NCBI GenBank assembly: GCA_000499405.2
Contig: HG738137.1
Span: 19,988,603 to 20,052,602, forward strand
Direction of reading: 5' to 3'
Source: Onchocerca volvulus
Taxonomy: Eukaryota; Nematoda; Chromadorea; Rhabditida; Onchocercidae
Length of the DNA: 64,000 nt
Position 1 is the first letter of the stretch, and every line of letters starts with the position of its first letter. Both the position numbers and the translations under genes were made by a program. A model generated the notes under the pieces. That model was not told where the DNA came from, made no database searches, and was given only the letters and a program-made list of their open reading frames with translations. This document shows, in pieces, positions 12,501 to 24,500 of the stretch.

Positions 12501-15500
12501 CAGATTAGGTCATTGATATATTGAGAAAGATCAAGGAATTACAACTGTGAAAATATGTCATATAAAAATGATGGAATAATTTGAAGCACAGAATCATTAA
12601 ACTATAGTGGTTTCATGTAAACATAAAAAGAAATTATTATAGATGAATAGCAGAAATCAACGTATTGGGAAAAATCGTTCAATTATTGAAATGTGCTTGA
12701 TCATCTGAAAGTATGCAAATAGGCAAAATAGGGTTGGTAGATTTTTAAAAAAGTTATAAAATCATGGATAAATCATTCCTGGAATCGGTCATGTGAGTGT
12801 TTAAGCAGCTTTATGATAGAGTCTGAACTGAGATTAGATATATGGTCGATATTTCATGATCAAAATTTGAGAGAAAATGGTAGAAACAAAAAGAAATCGT
12901 ACTGCTGTGAAGAGAGAACCGAATCCATCTTCTGGAATGCGTCGAATTTCTTCTCTTCTCTTGCTCGCATATAATCGGCTGTTCGTTGTGATGCCGTTGA
13001 TAAAAAGGTTGGTTCCATGTCGCGATCTCTGGAATTTCGGTATCACCCATTACTATATTATTTGTTGTATTATTTCTACTATTCTCTCACGCCTTTATTG
13101 TTCATTAATTATAAAACTTTCTTTCAGACAGGGAAAAAACTAACCGAAAAAATATTCAAAACTTTCGTATAATTGGTCGATCTCTTCGTATCAAAACCAG
13201 TTCTTCCCTTATTTTACATATACGACATTTTTTTATGCATATATACATTAGTTGACTTATTCATTTGTAGTAATTAATAATAAAATCGAGACACACCTGC
13301 TCAAAGTTTGAAACGGTTCTTCAATAGATCGTGAGAAATCGTAATGTCGCTCTTCATCTCTTCCTGCAAAACTCACGCTTAACTTTGTTAATCAAAATTT
13401 TGAAAATAATGGAATTAGAATTTCGAAAAAATGATCATTAAATTTTAGACTTTTAATTTTTTCAAGCTAATTATACTGTTGCTTAGCAACTTCATCCGAA
13501 AAACAAAAATATAGTAAAACATACCAAAAATAGAGTAATGATAAAACAATGATAAAAAAACAATACTGCTGTGAAGATCACCTGAATACCGATGACTCTC
13601 TCCTACTTTCTCATCTCTGATTTTTTGGTAAGCCGCAGTGTCTGCATCCATCTTTTCAACTGATTTCCAACTTTTCGGCAGTCGTTCCATTTCTTCGGAT
13701 CGCTTTAAGATTGTTGTCGATGGGACAATTTTTTGTGGAACTTTTTGTTGTCTATCTGCCATAATGTCTGGTCTCGCTTGACCATAAGACGCTATTACTG
13801 GCGCCTCAAAATCTGGCCCTTTAGTTTCATCCTTCAGATGTCCATTAGAATAAAATTTGTCCAAACCGAGCTTATTTTTATCATGCCCACCAGATACCGA
13901 TGAATCTAAGCTTCGCTGAGGGACCAGATCATGGATCGAAGATTGATGAGTGTCGTAAGTTGTCTTCACCATATCAATATCACTTCTCGACGTTCTAGTT
14001 CCATCTGATTTCATCGCTTCTTCACCGAAATATTTCAATTGCGTTTGTTTCTGATCCACTGCTGCGATATTTCCTGTGCCGTATTGTCGAACACTATAGC
14101 TACTTGAATCCAAATCATGATATTCACCTGAAGATTTAGTAGTATCATAGCGACGACTATCTGTTATAAAATTACTGCCCCTTTCCAAACGAGTGTCGAA
14201 TGATTTGATTCCATCTTTATTATCATAACCTTTAGTTGCTGCTGGAGATGATCGAGAAGTTTCCATAAACGATGGATAATTGCGTGAACCAGCACGTACA
14301 TCACTGGGGTCAAATGGCACCGATTCTTTGGATTTCGAAATTTCAGAAGTCCTAACTTCTGTATATACTGTTGGTGTAGCAATTCGTTCATCGTGAGGTA
14401 CATTCGTCACTGTTTCTTTTGCATACTCATATGTCCTAGCAGGTGACACATTACTATAACGTGTTTCGGCCGTATAAGTGGATGTCACGAAACCTCGTCC
14501 GTCATCTGCAACATGAAATACCTATTTTATAGCATTTTAACGTGCAATTTTATTCGAATCAATGCAAGTTATTTTAAGTACTGACCGGTGAAAGTTCGAC
14601 TACTGACGGTTTGTCCTGGTGCAATATTACTAGCACTAGCAATAGTACCATTACCATATTGAGCTACCATAAAACCTAATCGATCATCTTTTTTTTCAAT
14701 CAAACTTGTTGATGTCTGAGCTGTTTCTCGTTCTTTTTCTCGCGCTATTGGATCGTAATCATCAATTTTTCTTGGCCTAAAGTAGATAAATTTCATTCAA
14801 CATGGAATAAGAAGCAAGAAAAGAAGGCTAAAATAGGCGCAAACTAGGTCGAAAGTTACTTGTTGCATTTATTAAATTAACAGAGCCATAAATTCAGGAC
14901 AACCATAAATTTGATATAAAACATTTTTGATCGTGAAACAGTGATTTCAAATTATGCAAACTGTTGTTAAATCAATCCTCACTAATTTTAATCTTTGAAG
15001 CCATGCTATTGCTTTTTAAAAGTTTGCTAATAGTATCCTTAATTAAATAGCAGACCTATACCGATTTTCAGCGATAATAGAAGAAGTTTTGGATTCAACG
15101 TTTCGTAATAAATCCGATGATCGATCAAGTGACTTTTCACGTGTGTGTTTTAAAAATGCCGAAGAATTGGATGATTCGACACCATCCGCCATGGCTAATC
15201 CATAAGATGTCGGTTTTTGCACTGCAAAATAGGATTTTTATAAAAAGTTTTGTCTGCAAAAATTTGAACTACTATACATGAATCATTTTTATTTATTAAA
15301 ACATTATGGGACTTGAAGTTGTTGAATTTTTAATCATCGTTGATGATTGCAAATCTAATTTGAGTTAAAGCATAGAGACTTTAAATAGATTTGCAAAGTA
15401 ATCAATTGACTATCCTACAAAAATATTTAAAGTATCAACTGGAAGTAAAAAATTTCCATTAAATTTGTGACTATCCCAATTACGACTTTATGATTAATCT

Positions 15501-18500
15501 CAGCCAGAAGTTCAATCAGTATTTCTTGATAACCGGTTAAAACTTCGACGTATTAATAGATAATTTGTCATGTTCAATGATGTTATATTATATTTCATCA
15601 CAAAATAGTGAGCATTCTATCAAAATAATGCAAAATTTCTAGACAGGTATTTTTAGCATGAATGAATAGAGGGAACATTAAGCTAGATAATCTTCTTTAC
15701 CATACTTTTTTTTTAATATCTCTTCGATCGATATGAAAATCTGTCCTCTTTACCATACAATTTTTTGGAACGAAATTTTAGACAAATTCCACAAAATAAT
15801 TCCAAAATATGCAACTAAATTTGGCAATCAAGTAGAAAAGATGATAATACAGAAATCATTATTTCGCTCCAATATGTTAGGAACTGCTCTATTAATTTGA
15901 ATCCAGCTACTGTCAGATATTATAACTCATTAAGAGAAAAAAAAAAAAGTTTTTGTTTTCGCTGTAAATTTATGAGTTTACTGTTTGACAAAACAATTAG
16001 GGAAGTGTATAGACAAGATAATTAAGGATTGCCACTTCGGTACAACTATTTTTTCTGACTTGCTATGTCCGCCCTAGCAATTACTCCTAGTATCGTGACG
16101 ATGATAGATAGTATGCGATCGATTCAACATCCATCATATACTACGATCTTTTGAAGGAACGTTTGGAATATTTCCTGAGACATTAATTTAATTTTCGATG
16201 AAAAACTTAACTCAAGGATAAATAATATAAGGAAAAGTTTGAAAGTGCAATCATTAATGTGGAATCTTATAAGAAATAAATATTGCCTACAGGAAGAATT
16301 TTTTCTCATTCTTTTGCTTCCAGTCTTTTCCGAATGGAATTTATCAAAACAGTAGTATTCTCTCCTTTACAGATCTTCATCAATTCTTCCTCTCCAGCAA
16401 ATGTTGAATGCAATCGAGAAGTTAAGCGTACCAGGTATTTCGATTCACATGTTGAGAAAAAAAAAAATTCAAAGAGTTCGCAAAAGAAGGAGAAGGAACC
16501 AGCAATTTCAGCGTAAAACGCAAGATATGCTTGAAGCAATCAATTCCAAATTAGAAATGCGAAGCCAATATTAATTTCTAATCCAACCTTCAAATGTGCA
16601 ATGTTTTGTTTTGCAAATTAAAGGCTATTTGCATCTATTATACGACACTTTTTAATCTACAATGTTTTATTCTTCCTAAAGAAACTTTTTTAGACTTTCA
16701 ACTTTGAAATGGAATAAGTTACTCCTGTTATTTGCTGTTCTGTGCAAAATAATGAAATTAAAATAAATTAAACCACTCCAGGTTGTTAGTACCTGTTTCA
16801 TTACAGCAAACACTACAATACATGCAATCATTCCGGAGAAATTTGAATGGATGGTGCTATCGAGTCGTTGTCACATCAATGCAGCACCTATGAAAATTTC
16901 ACGAAAACCGGACAACAAGGACTAGTTTTTTAGTAATTAGCTGAACATACCACCGCAATGATTACAGTTCTTTTAAATCTAAATCCATAGCAAAATCCTA
17001 ATAGATAAAGTAACTATCCATTTATGTCAAAGTTTCATTTTCTATTTTTACCCATTAAAAGTATCATTAATTAATGATTTTTCTTAAGTCACTATATATG
17101 TATAATGAGTGAAAATCCGCATAAATGTCAATTTTTGGATAAAAATAAATCAAACAAATCAGAAGAGGATACTACTACCTGACAGAAAATAAATTCGAAT
17201 CAAAAATTACTATTATCATAAAAGATAAATGCATCAACTCCAGCAACGATCATACTGGTGAGGCAAGATTTTTGTAAACAGACAGATTCCATGGCAAAAA
17301 CTTCTGCAGAACTTCTGTAAGATTGTTGTACAATAAATATGTCTGTCAAACAAACTGTTTCTCGATACGTTATGTTCAGCTTTCAATTTTCTATAATTCT
17401 TATATTTTCAGCATAAGATGTAACCTACATCATCACGGGCGCAAATTTGAGCCTTATTTTCACAGTTATTTGCAGATTTTATAATTTTGACAGCTAGCTT
17501 ATAATGATAATTGCTTAAATCACCCGACAAATCATTAATTCAGCTATGATCCTTATAAGAAGAACGACTTCTTATCTTAATGACCATTTTTCTAATCAGA
17601 TCGAATTTTAGCAGCGCTTTTAACTCAAAGTATATTTTACCAATGTCAAGAATGGTTGCTAAAGATGTCTGCTCAAACATATGGATCTAACTTTCAATAA
17701 TGCTGACAAATCTTCAATTATATCAACTCCAATCATAGATTGTTATTTTGCTTGATTTGTTACATTTTCTCGAATAATGCAATATTTGAATCATAATAAT
17801 ACTTCATTTAAATTGAAAAGTTCGTATTGAAGTTAATCATCTTTTTTGAAATAGTTTCAATAGAAATGAAATCTTGAAACTGCGAAGAAAAAAAAATGCA
17901 TACCTGAGGATGGCGATGTGATTGTCGCTGTCTGTTGTGAAATTATGGATGTTGAAACACTTTGACCAACTTGCTTCGGTAAAATATCAACACGAATTGG
18001 ACATCCTGGAAAATAAATTTCTATAATTGTTAGAATCATCAAGATAAAATTTTCCCAAAAGTCAGACTGGGAGAAAAAATGGCATTTAAATTCTTTAGTA
18101 TCTGTATAGTCGTTCAGAAAGAAAAATGTTCAATGTTTCCATAATTTCGAAGATTTGTGATGATTTAATGAACAAAAAATCACTGCTACAATATAAGAAC
18201 GAGTTTTTTCTATAAATATTTCACAAAAAAGGAAAGAAAGAAATGGCACAATTTGTTTTTAAAAATATAACAAAGAAAAGTGAAACGTCATTGGAATTAC
18301 AACGAGATCTATTTTTACGATAAGGCACTCTTTTCAAGGAGAAAAAAAATCTAGGAGGATTTAGTTTAATGTCGCCGTACCTATCTCTTGTCCTTAAAAC
18401 TCTTAGAAAATCCTAATTATTGCTATCTTTGTTTCTAATAGTATTTACCGCATTGATTCCCAAAGCACAAATGAAAATTAAATCCGTGAAAGTTTTGTTG

Positions 18501-21500
18501 ACAACTAAAAACAATGCCATCCAAACGATCATCTTTATGACAAAACTCAAACACAAGCTTCACTGACCAGTTGTTTTCAAGCCTAATCAACATAACAAGG
18601 AATTATGGAATATGTGGATCGTTAAGGCCGTCAATAAAAGATTCTGGTAATTTTGCCAGAATCCATCAAAAATTTATTGCGTGTGGAAAAAATGAATGGA
18701 TAAATCTCTGATAAAAAAGAACAAAACAATAGTGTAAGGACGTAAAAACATTTCCAAATCTCCAAAAGAGTAATTGATCATCTCATTTTATGTTGCTGCC
18801 GAACGAATAAAATCACGTTCGCGAAAATTTACCTAATTATGCTTCTGTTTCCTTTCTCCTTTCACATTATCCCGAAACAATTTCAATCTTCCAGTCAATA
18901 ATTTGTTTTTAAATCATTTCATTTATTTGTCCACTCTTACTAGCATGCTGTTTGTTTTTTAACTAATTGTGGTTTGTCTTATTCGCTTTTCGCGCAATTA
19001 CCTATTAACTCAATCATTTTATTTCAATTTGAATATTTGCTTTCTTCATTTCCACGCTGAACTTTCAGCATTATTGATAATTTGATTTGTTTTTTGTGTT
19101 TTCGTGTTTTTTTCTTTCAAATAAGAACTTTCAACATTATTGATAATTTTGTCTTACGAAATTACCACATACAAAAGTGTCATCGTTTTTTTTCTTCGAA
19201 TTCATTAAATTCCCAACACTTTCTCTCATTGCTACCATAAATGTGCATGTAATTGAATAAATAAAGAATTGAATTAATGTCAGTTTCATATGAAAATAAC
19301 AAAATGCAAAAGAAAGTAAAATGAAATTCAAGATATACCTACCCTGTACTTGTTCTCCATTGAACGTCACATCGATAACATATTTGCCCGGATACTGTGG
19401 AATAAACGTGACTAAACATCGACCGGTACCTTGCATTTGAACATTATTCGGTACCTTTCCTTGATTGATACTAATTTCCAGTTGTCCCTTTCCAGCATCA
19501 ACAGCGTCAACTGCAGGTACAACATACAACTGTGATAGGTAACGTCGTTGCTCACTCATTTTTTAAAATAAATTTGGAATTCACTCCCAATTAAAGTAGC
19601 TGGAGAGTTAAAGTCATAAAGAATGGCATTGAACAATTCAGAATCTTTTTCAGAATCTAATAGATTAAAGATTACAAGTTGTCGATATTACTGTATGTTT
19701 AAGATCGAGATGAACCCATGATAAGCAATGATTCAGCGGAATAAGCGTTTTATTAACAATCGAAATAGAAACATCTACCAATAAAAATATATGAATAATA
19801 TCAAAAGTGATAAGAAGACAGGTCAATGATCGATAAATAAATTTAACATCAACTTTCTTCCTTAAAATGAATGCACTGCAATGTTATTTTATCATCATTG
19901 TTGTTGTTATTGATGATAGACTATATAGCTGATAGCCAAAATGATGATATTTAGCTTGGACACTGTTAGTGATAATGATAACGGCAGTTGATAGTGATGA
20001 TATCAGTAGTTGATCGACAATATCCAATGTTGATAGCGAAGTGGATGATAGGCAGGGATAATAACGATTGATAATGAAAGGATTTGATTATTATCTACGC
20101 AAAATACTTGTAGAAGTTAGAAAGTAACAGGCGCTACCTGTTACTTTAAATTAACCAACGGAGCCCAAAAAAAGTTCTCAACAAAACTTGCTGGCACAAT
20201 ACCGCAACGACCTGTCACCAATTGAAGGTGACATGAAATGTATAAATGGATGATGATGGAGGGAGAGAGGGAGAATGACAGCAGAAAGAACAAAGTGAGC
20301 CGCTCCGCCTCTAAAATCCATCAAATGTTAGAAGAGGTGAATCTATCCGATGATATGATATGATATATGATATCAAGAGAGACACTGAACATCATACATT
20401 GAGACGAGACATGGAGATACAAAGTTCAAGTTGACAAGCCAATGAGTCATTGAAGTGATATTGCAAGTACAAACCACCTGAGTTATTTTTTTCATGGCTT
20501 TACAAGTATTGGTAATTAACCGAACAAATGGATGCAAGCAGATAAACACGGTAATTGACCGTCTATTGGAAATCTACTGGAAAGATTGAGATTTGAACGG
20601 ATGATATGCGAAATTTGCAGTAAATGTGCCAAAGGACAGATGAACCTGTCGAATGTCCTCAATCCTAAAGAATTATTTCACTAGCAGTAAATTATGGGCA
20701 AATAAGAAGGCATTCCCTATCATCCATCCGTCTGATCGCTGTCGCAATGAGCATAAATTATAAATGTTGAATGGAACAATTTCTCAATCAATTGAATATA
20801 TCAAAAGTATCAAATTGATCTTTATTTCAGCTAAAAAAAAAGAACTTTCCAGCGTTTCTGCATTTTATTATTAATCCCAAAAAAAACTTTTGCTTTATTT
20901 CACTCCTCCCGAATCGTTTATCGCTTACTATTCTGGAAACTATCCACTTTTCATTTCTTTTTTTTTTTTTTTTGATTGTTTGAAACAAAGTAAAAGTATT
21001 TGTCTGTAAAAGCAAAGATGAATAATAGCACTAACTGAGACGAATAATAACATTAATTTCTTTCAGGTAATGAAGAGCAACACTTTACTTATATATGTGC
21101 CGATTTTTTGCTTCTTTTTTCAAATCATTTGAAGCCTAAGATTTCACAGAAATGGATCCCTTAATAAAAAAATAAAAAAAAAAAAAAAAAACTGTAGAGT
21201 GCTTTTACAAAGCATTCCATTTCCGGATTTCATTCATTTTAAGGGTTTCGATCTCATCTAAAATTGGCATTTTTTAATATTCGTTCGAGATTGGGCTTAA
21301 AATACTTTCCTATTCTCGAACAACTAAAATAAAATAAATTTGGAGCTATCTCATTTAACTGATTTATTCAGTGAAGAAAAAGAACTCATGTCCATCAAGA
21401 ATTTAACACGCTTAGCTATCTACAGAACAAAGCATTTATATCGTAAGAAATAGGAAATGGTTTAACATTGATTAAAATGATAAGTGGAATTAAAAAGTGA

Positions 21501-24500
21501 TATGATTGACACAACAAACTATGATCAACTTGATACTATAAAAGATAAACAGAAACTGTCTTAGCCTTAAATCAGATAACTTGATTGAATAGATCGTGTG
21601 AAAAGACATTAGCCATTACAACTTTTAACTCTGAATAAAAATATATTGTCATGAGAATATCATATGAGAATATATTAGTAATTAAATAATTAATATAATA
21701 GAAAATATGTTTATTTTGCGCCTAAAATTGACTTTTATCATTTCTCGTATATATAATTTTAAATAGTTTGGTCAAAAGATTCACAAATATTGTAATGCTA
21801 AACATTTATAATGTATGAAATTACTTTAAATGTCTTGGAATTGTTTTAATTTTTTTTTTTTTTATAAACTCGTTGGAAGATGATTTCTAGAAGCTATAAA
21901 AAATCCACCCAACTTTACTTATTATTTATTTGTAGAAGTAATATTCTTCAGGAAACAGAAATATTATAAAAGAAGCCTAAAAACAATAAGAAGGTTAATG
22001 AAATAAATATTGGTTCTGCTTAGATTCCGTTAAAAAAAGATTTCAAGAATGAGGAGGAAAAGATTCATGATTATCTGGGAAAAGAAACTAAACTATATTG
22101 CCAGATTTGAAAAAGATCTGTAATACTACCAAATAATATTTCAAAATATCGATATCGAATTTATTAGCGATGTTTTTGGACCGGACACTGAGACCAAAAA
22201 AGAAAATTGAAATACTTGAATGGTCAAAAGATACGATGTTCATGAATCGAATTCTAACAATGATGTAAAGAATAATATATTTTCTCGGAACGATAAATAT
22301 TTGCAGGTGATTAAGAAAGTTATCTGTCTTAATTTGTTCATCATAAAGTGAACAAGAATTTTTATCACAACGAAATTAGCAACAAATCATCAATTTATCA
22401 AACCAATCTCAGTAAATCAATATAAATATCATGTAATATTCTAACATTTTACAGTTAAATATTATAATACTATAAAATTCTAGAATTTGTTAAAATTTTG
22501 AGAAAACAGTGAAAAGAGAGATGAAAGTGTTAAAGTTGCGGAAGTCGATTTGGTTTTATATGGGTTTTGCATTTGAAGAGAGATTTTCCGGCAGATTTAA
22601 TGAATTAAGATGAAGATTTTGAATTTAAATTTAAATTAATTAGCACAATTCTATAAGCTTTTATGACTATCAAGTTTGATTCTTAGCAATCTATAAAACT
22701 ATTACTAGAGTATGATGTGCTATATTAATATAAAGAAATAAATAATAACTAGTGAAAAAATTAACTCCTAATGCTTGGATATCGCTCGAAACTCTTAAAA
22801 AAAACTTTTTGTCCCGAATTTTTTCGTTAGCTATTATTAGCAGATTCATTTGTTTACTTATATCAAGAAAACATCCTTATTTAGGTTCATCATAGTTTGG
22901 AGGTAGTTCTATAAGTTTCTAACAGTCAAAGTTAATAATTATGAAATTTAATTCTGGAGTCGAAATTTTATTCTTAATCCATCATTTAGTTCATCATTAA
23001 AATCCATTTTGTTACCGAAATTGAAGTTAGAGCGGTTGTCGAAACTCAAAAATCTTTAATTACATGAAAAATCAATACTGAGAGCAGAAAATAAACAAAG
23101 TTAGAAGAATTTCACTGGATTTAGTGAAAAATGAATTCATTTTGTGTTGTAATTTCAGGATAATAAAGAAATTTCTAAATTAAGACTTCCAGACTTTTAA
23201 ATTTGAAAATTGCTGTAATATCAGCAAAAATAGTAGCAATAAGTAACGAATTATAGTTGATGAAAAACTCGAGCGGAAAGCAACCATCGTTGAATTCAGT
23301 TACTTAGTTAAAAATTCATATTCAAGCGAAATGAAGTTAGATAAAATGAAGATTATCGTTTATTCGAATAACCTTTGGAAAAGAATTAACTTTTTTCTGC
23401 ATTTTAGTGAGAGCGATGGCTTAAGAACTTCACCGAATTGGAAAAATTCGTGTCAGAAGAGGTAAATTTAGAATTCATCTAAATACATTTTTAATCAAAA
23501 AACTTCGGCTTTGCTTTTTTTACCGCCAAATTTTTGATAAAACCTAAGATATTTCAGAATTAATAAGCTAACGAGAATTACATATGCAAGTTTAAATTAA
23601 GATGAATATAAATTAATACTTACCAATAAACTGCACAGGTTGTCCGGGTGTACCACCACCAAGAGGTTCGATTTTAACATTTTCAGAAGAATACCCGGAA
23701 ACAATTATTGGGTATGGTTCGATTTTTTTGCCACAAATTACCATTTCCAAGCGGTGATCACCAACCTGCAAAAAAAGCAAACATTCTGAAATACTGAAAT
23801 ACAGGTTAAGAATGTAACATGAAAAATTAAATAATAAGAAAATCGGAAAGTTGACATACAAATTTCAATAAAGTTTATCAATTTTTGATCAGTCAGAGTT
23901 TGCTTTGATAGAGAAATACTTTTTTTTTTATTTTTTCATATAAATGGTGGATGAATAACAAAATGATTAATTTAACCTCTTAGAGAATGAAAAAAACGAG
24001 ATATCAAATAGTAGAACGTTGTGTATCACTAACTAGCAAAACTTTATGATTAATTACTGTTTCACTAACCTTATTAATAATATATTCACAGATCAATCTG
24101 TGATCACCTCGCCGATAAATACTTATGGGTAAATCGATACCATCAGGACCTAAAAAAGAAATGTCAGCATTTCTCCGAAAAGTTATGCATTCGAACGAAA
24201 AAATTTCATTTTTGCAAAGAAGAGAAGAATCAGAAGAAATTATAAGATTATGTACATCCAGGAAGTATCGGTAAATTCAAAAAGCTTGCCATATATCCGT
24301 GCTTGTACATCACTTTCTGCGATACCATCACCAGTTATTTCAAATGTGGTAGGTTTACCAACGGAAGCACGTTGCAGTCCTATTCCGGATAATTCTGTAT
24401 ACCAGGATTGAGTCCGTTCAACGCTAAAGTTGGAACAGAAATTATTTTCCGTTAAGAGGAAAGCATAATTTACACGTATGCCGTTCATTTTTTCACTCAG

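Larger units (their letters stand above)
10041..13363 (-). other. fln-2: Filamin linker, charged C-terminal part
   Basis: Residues of about 1029-1188, from exons 13297-13363, 12903-13028, 10724-10850 and 10041-10199. The sequence is arginine- and glutamate-rich (RTRRKLQEQKIRHEEELD, then EKREEASKSMKDDLQ) and likely forms a helix or short coiled coil. A Ser/Pro-rich stretch (SKPSSLSPVSTPRATPRL) follows before repeat 7. That stretch contains several Ser-Pro and Thr-Pro sites, possible targets of proline-directed kinases (inference). Confidence 0.85.
17904..24423 (-). other. fln-2: Filamin repeats 5-6
   Basis: Residues of about 395-603. Repeat 5 begins after VERTQSWYTE with LSGIGLQRASVGKPTTFEI and lacks the usual DAxxAG strand; its SPF position reads YPI. 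Repeat 6 contains VDAVDAGKGQLEISI and ends VQGCPIRVDI, with Cys replacing the usual Ser of the SPF motif. The exon joins 23624/19510 and 19343/18005 both complete codons (Val and Gly). A 4.1-kb intron (19511-23623), the longest in the gene, splits repeat 6. Confidence 0.88.

Noticed and set aside
12811..13050. Longer minus-strand frames starting MGDTEIPEIATW and MIPKFQRSRHGT
   Set aside because: They overlap the cassette exon in other frames. The exon frame that fits both neighbouring filamin exons was preferred.
13445..13581. C-terminal continuation of the large linker frame past 13582
   Set aside because: It is intron read-through. The donor at 13580-13581 joins in frame to exon 13297-13363.
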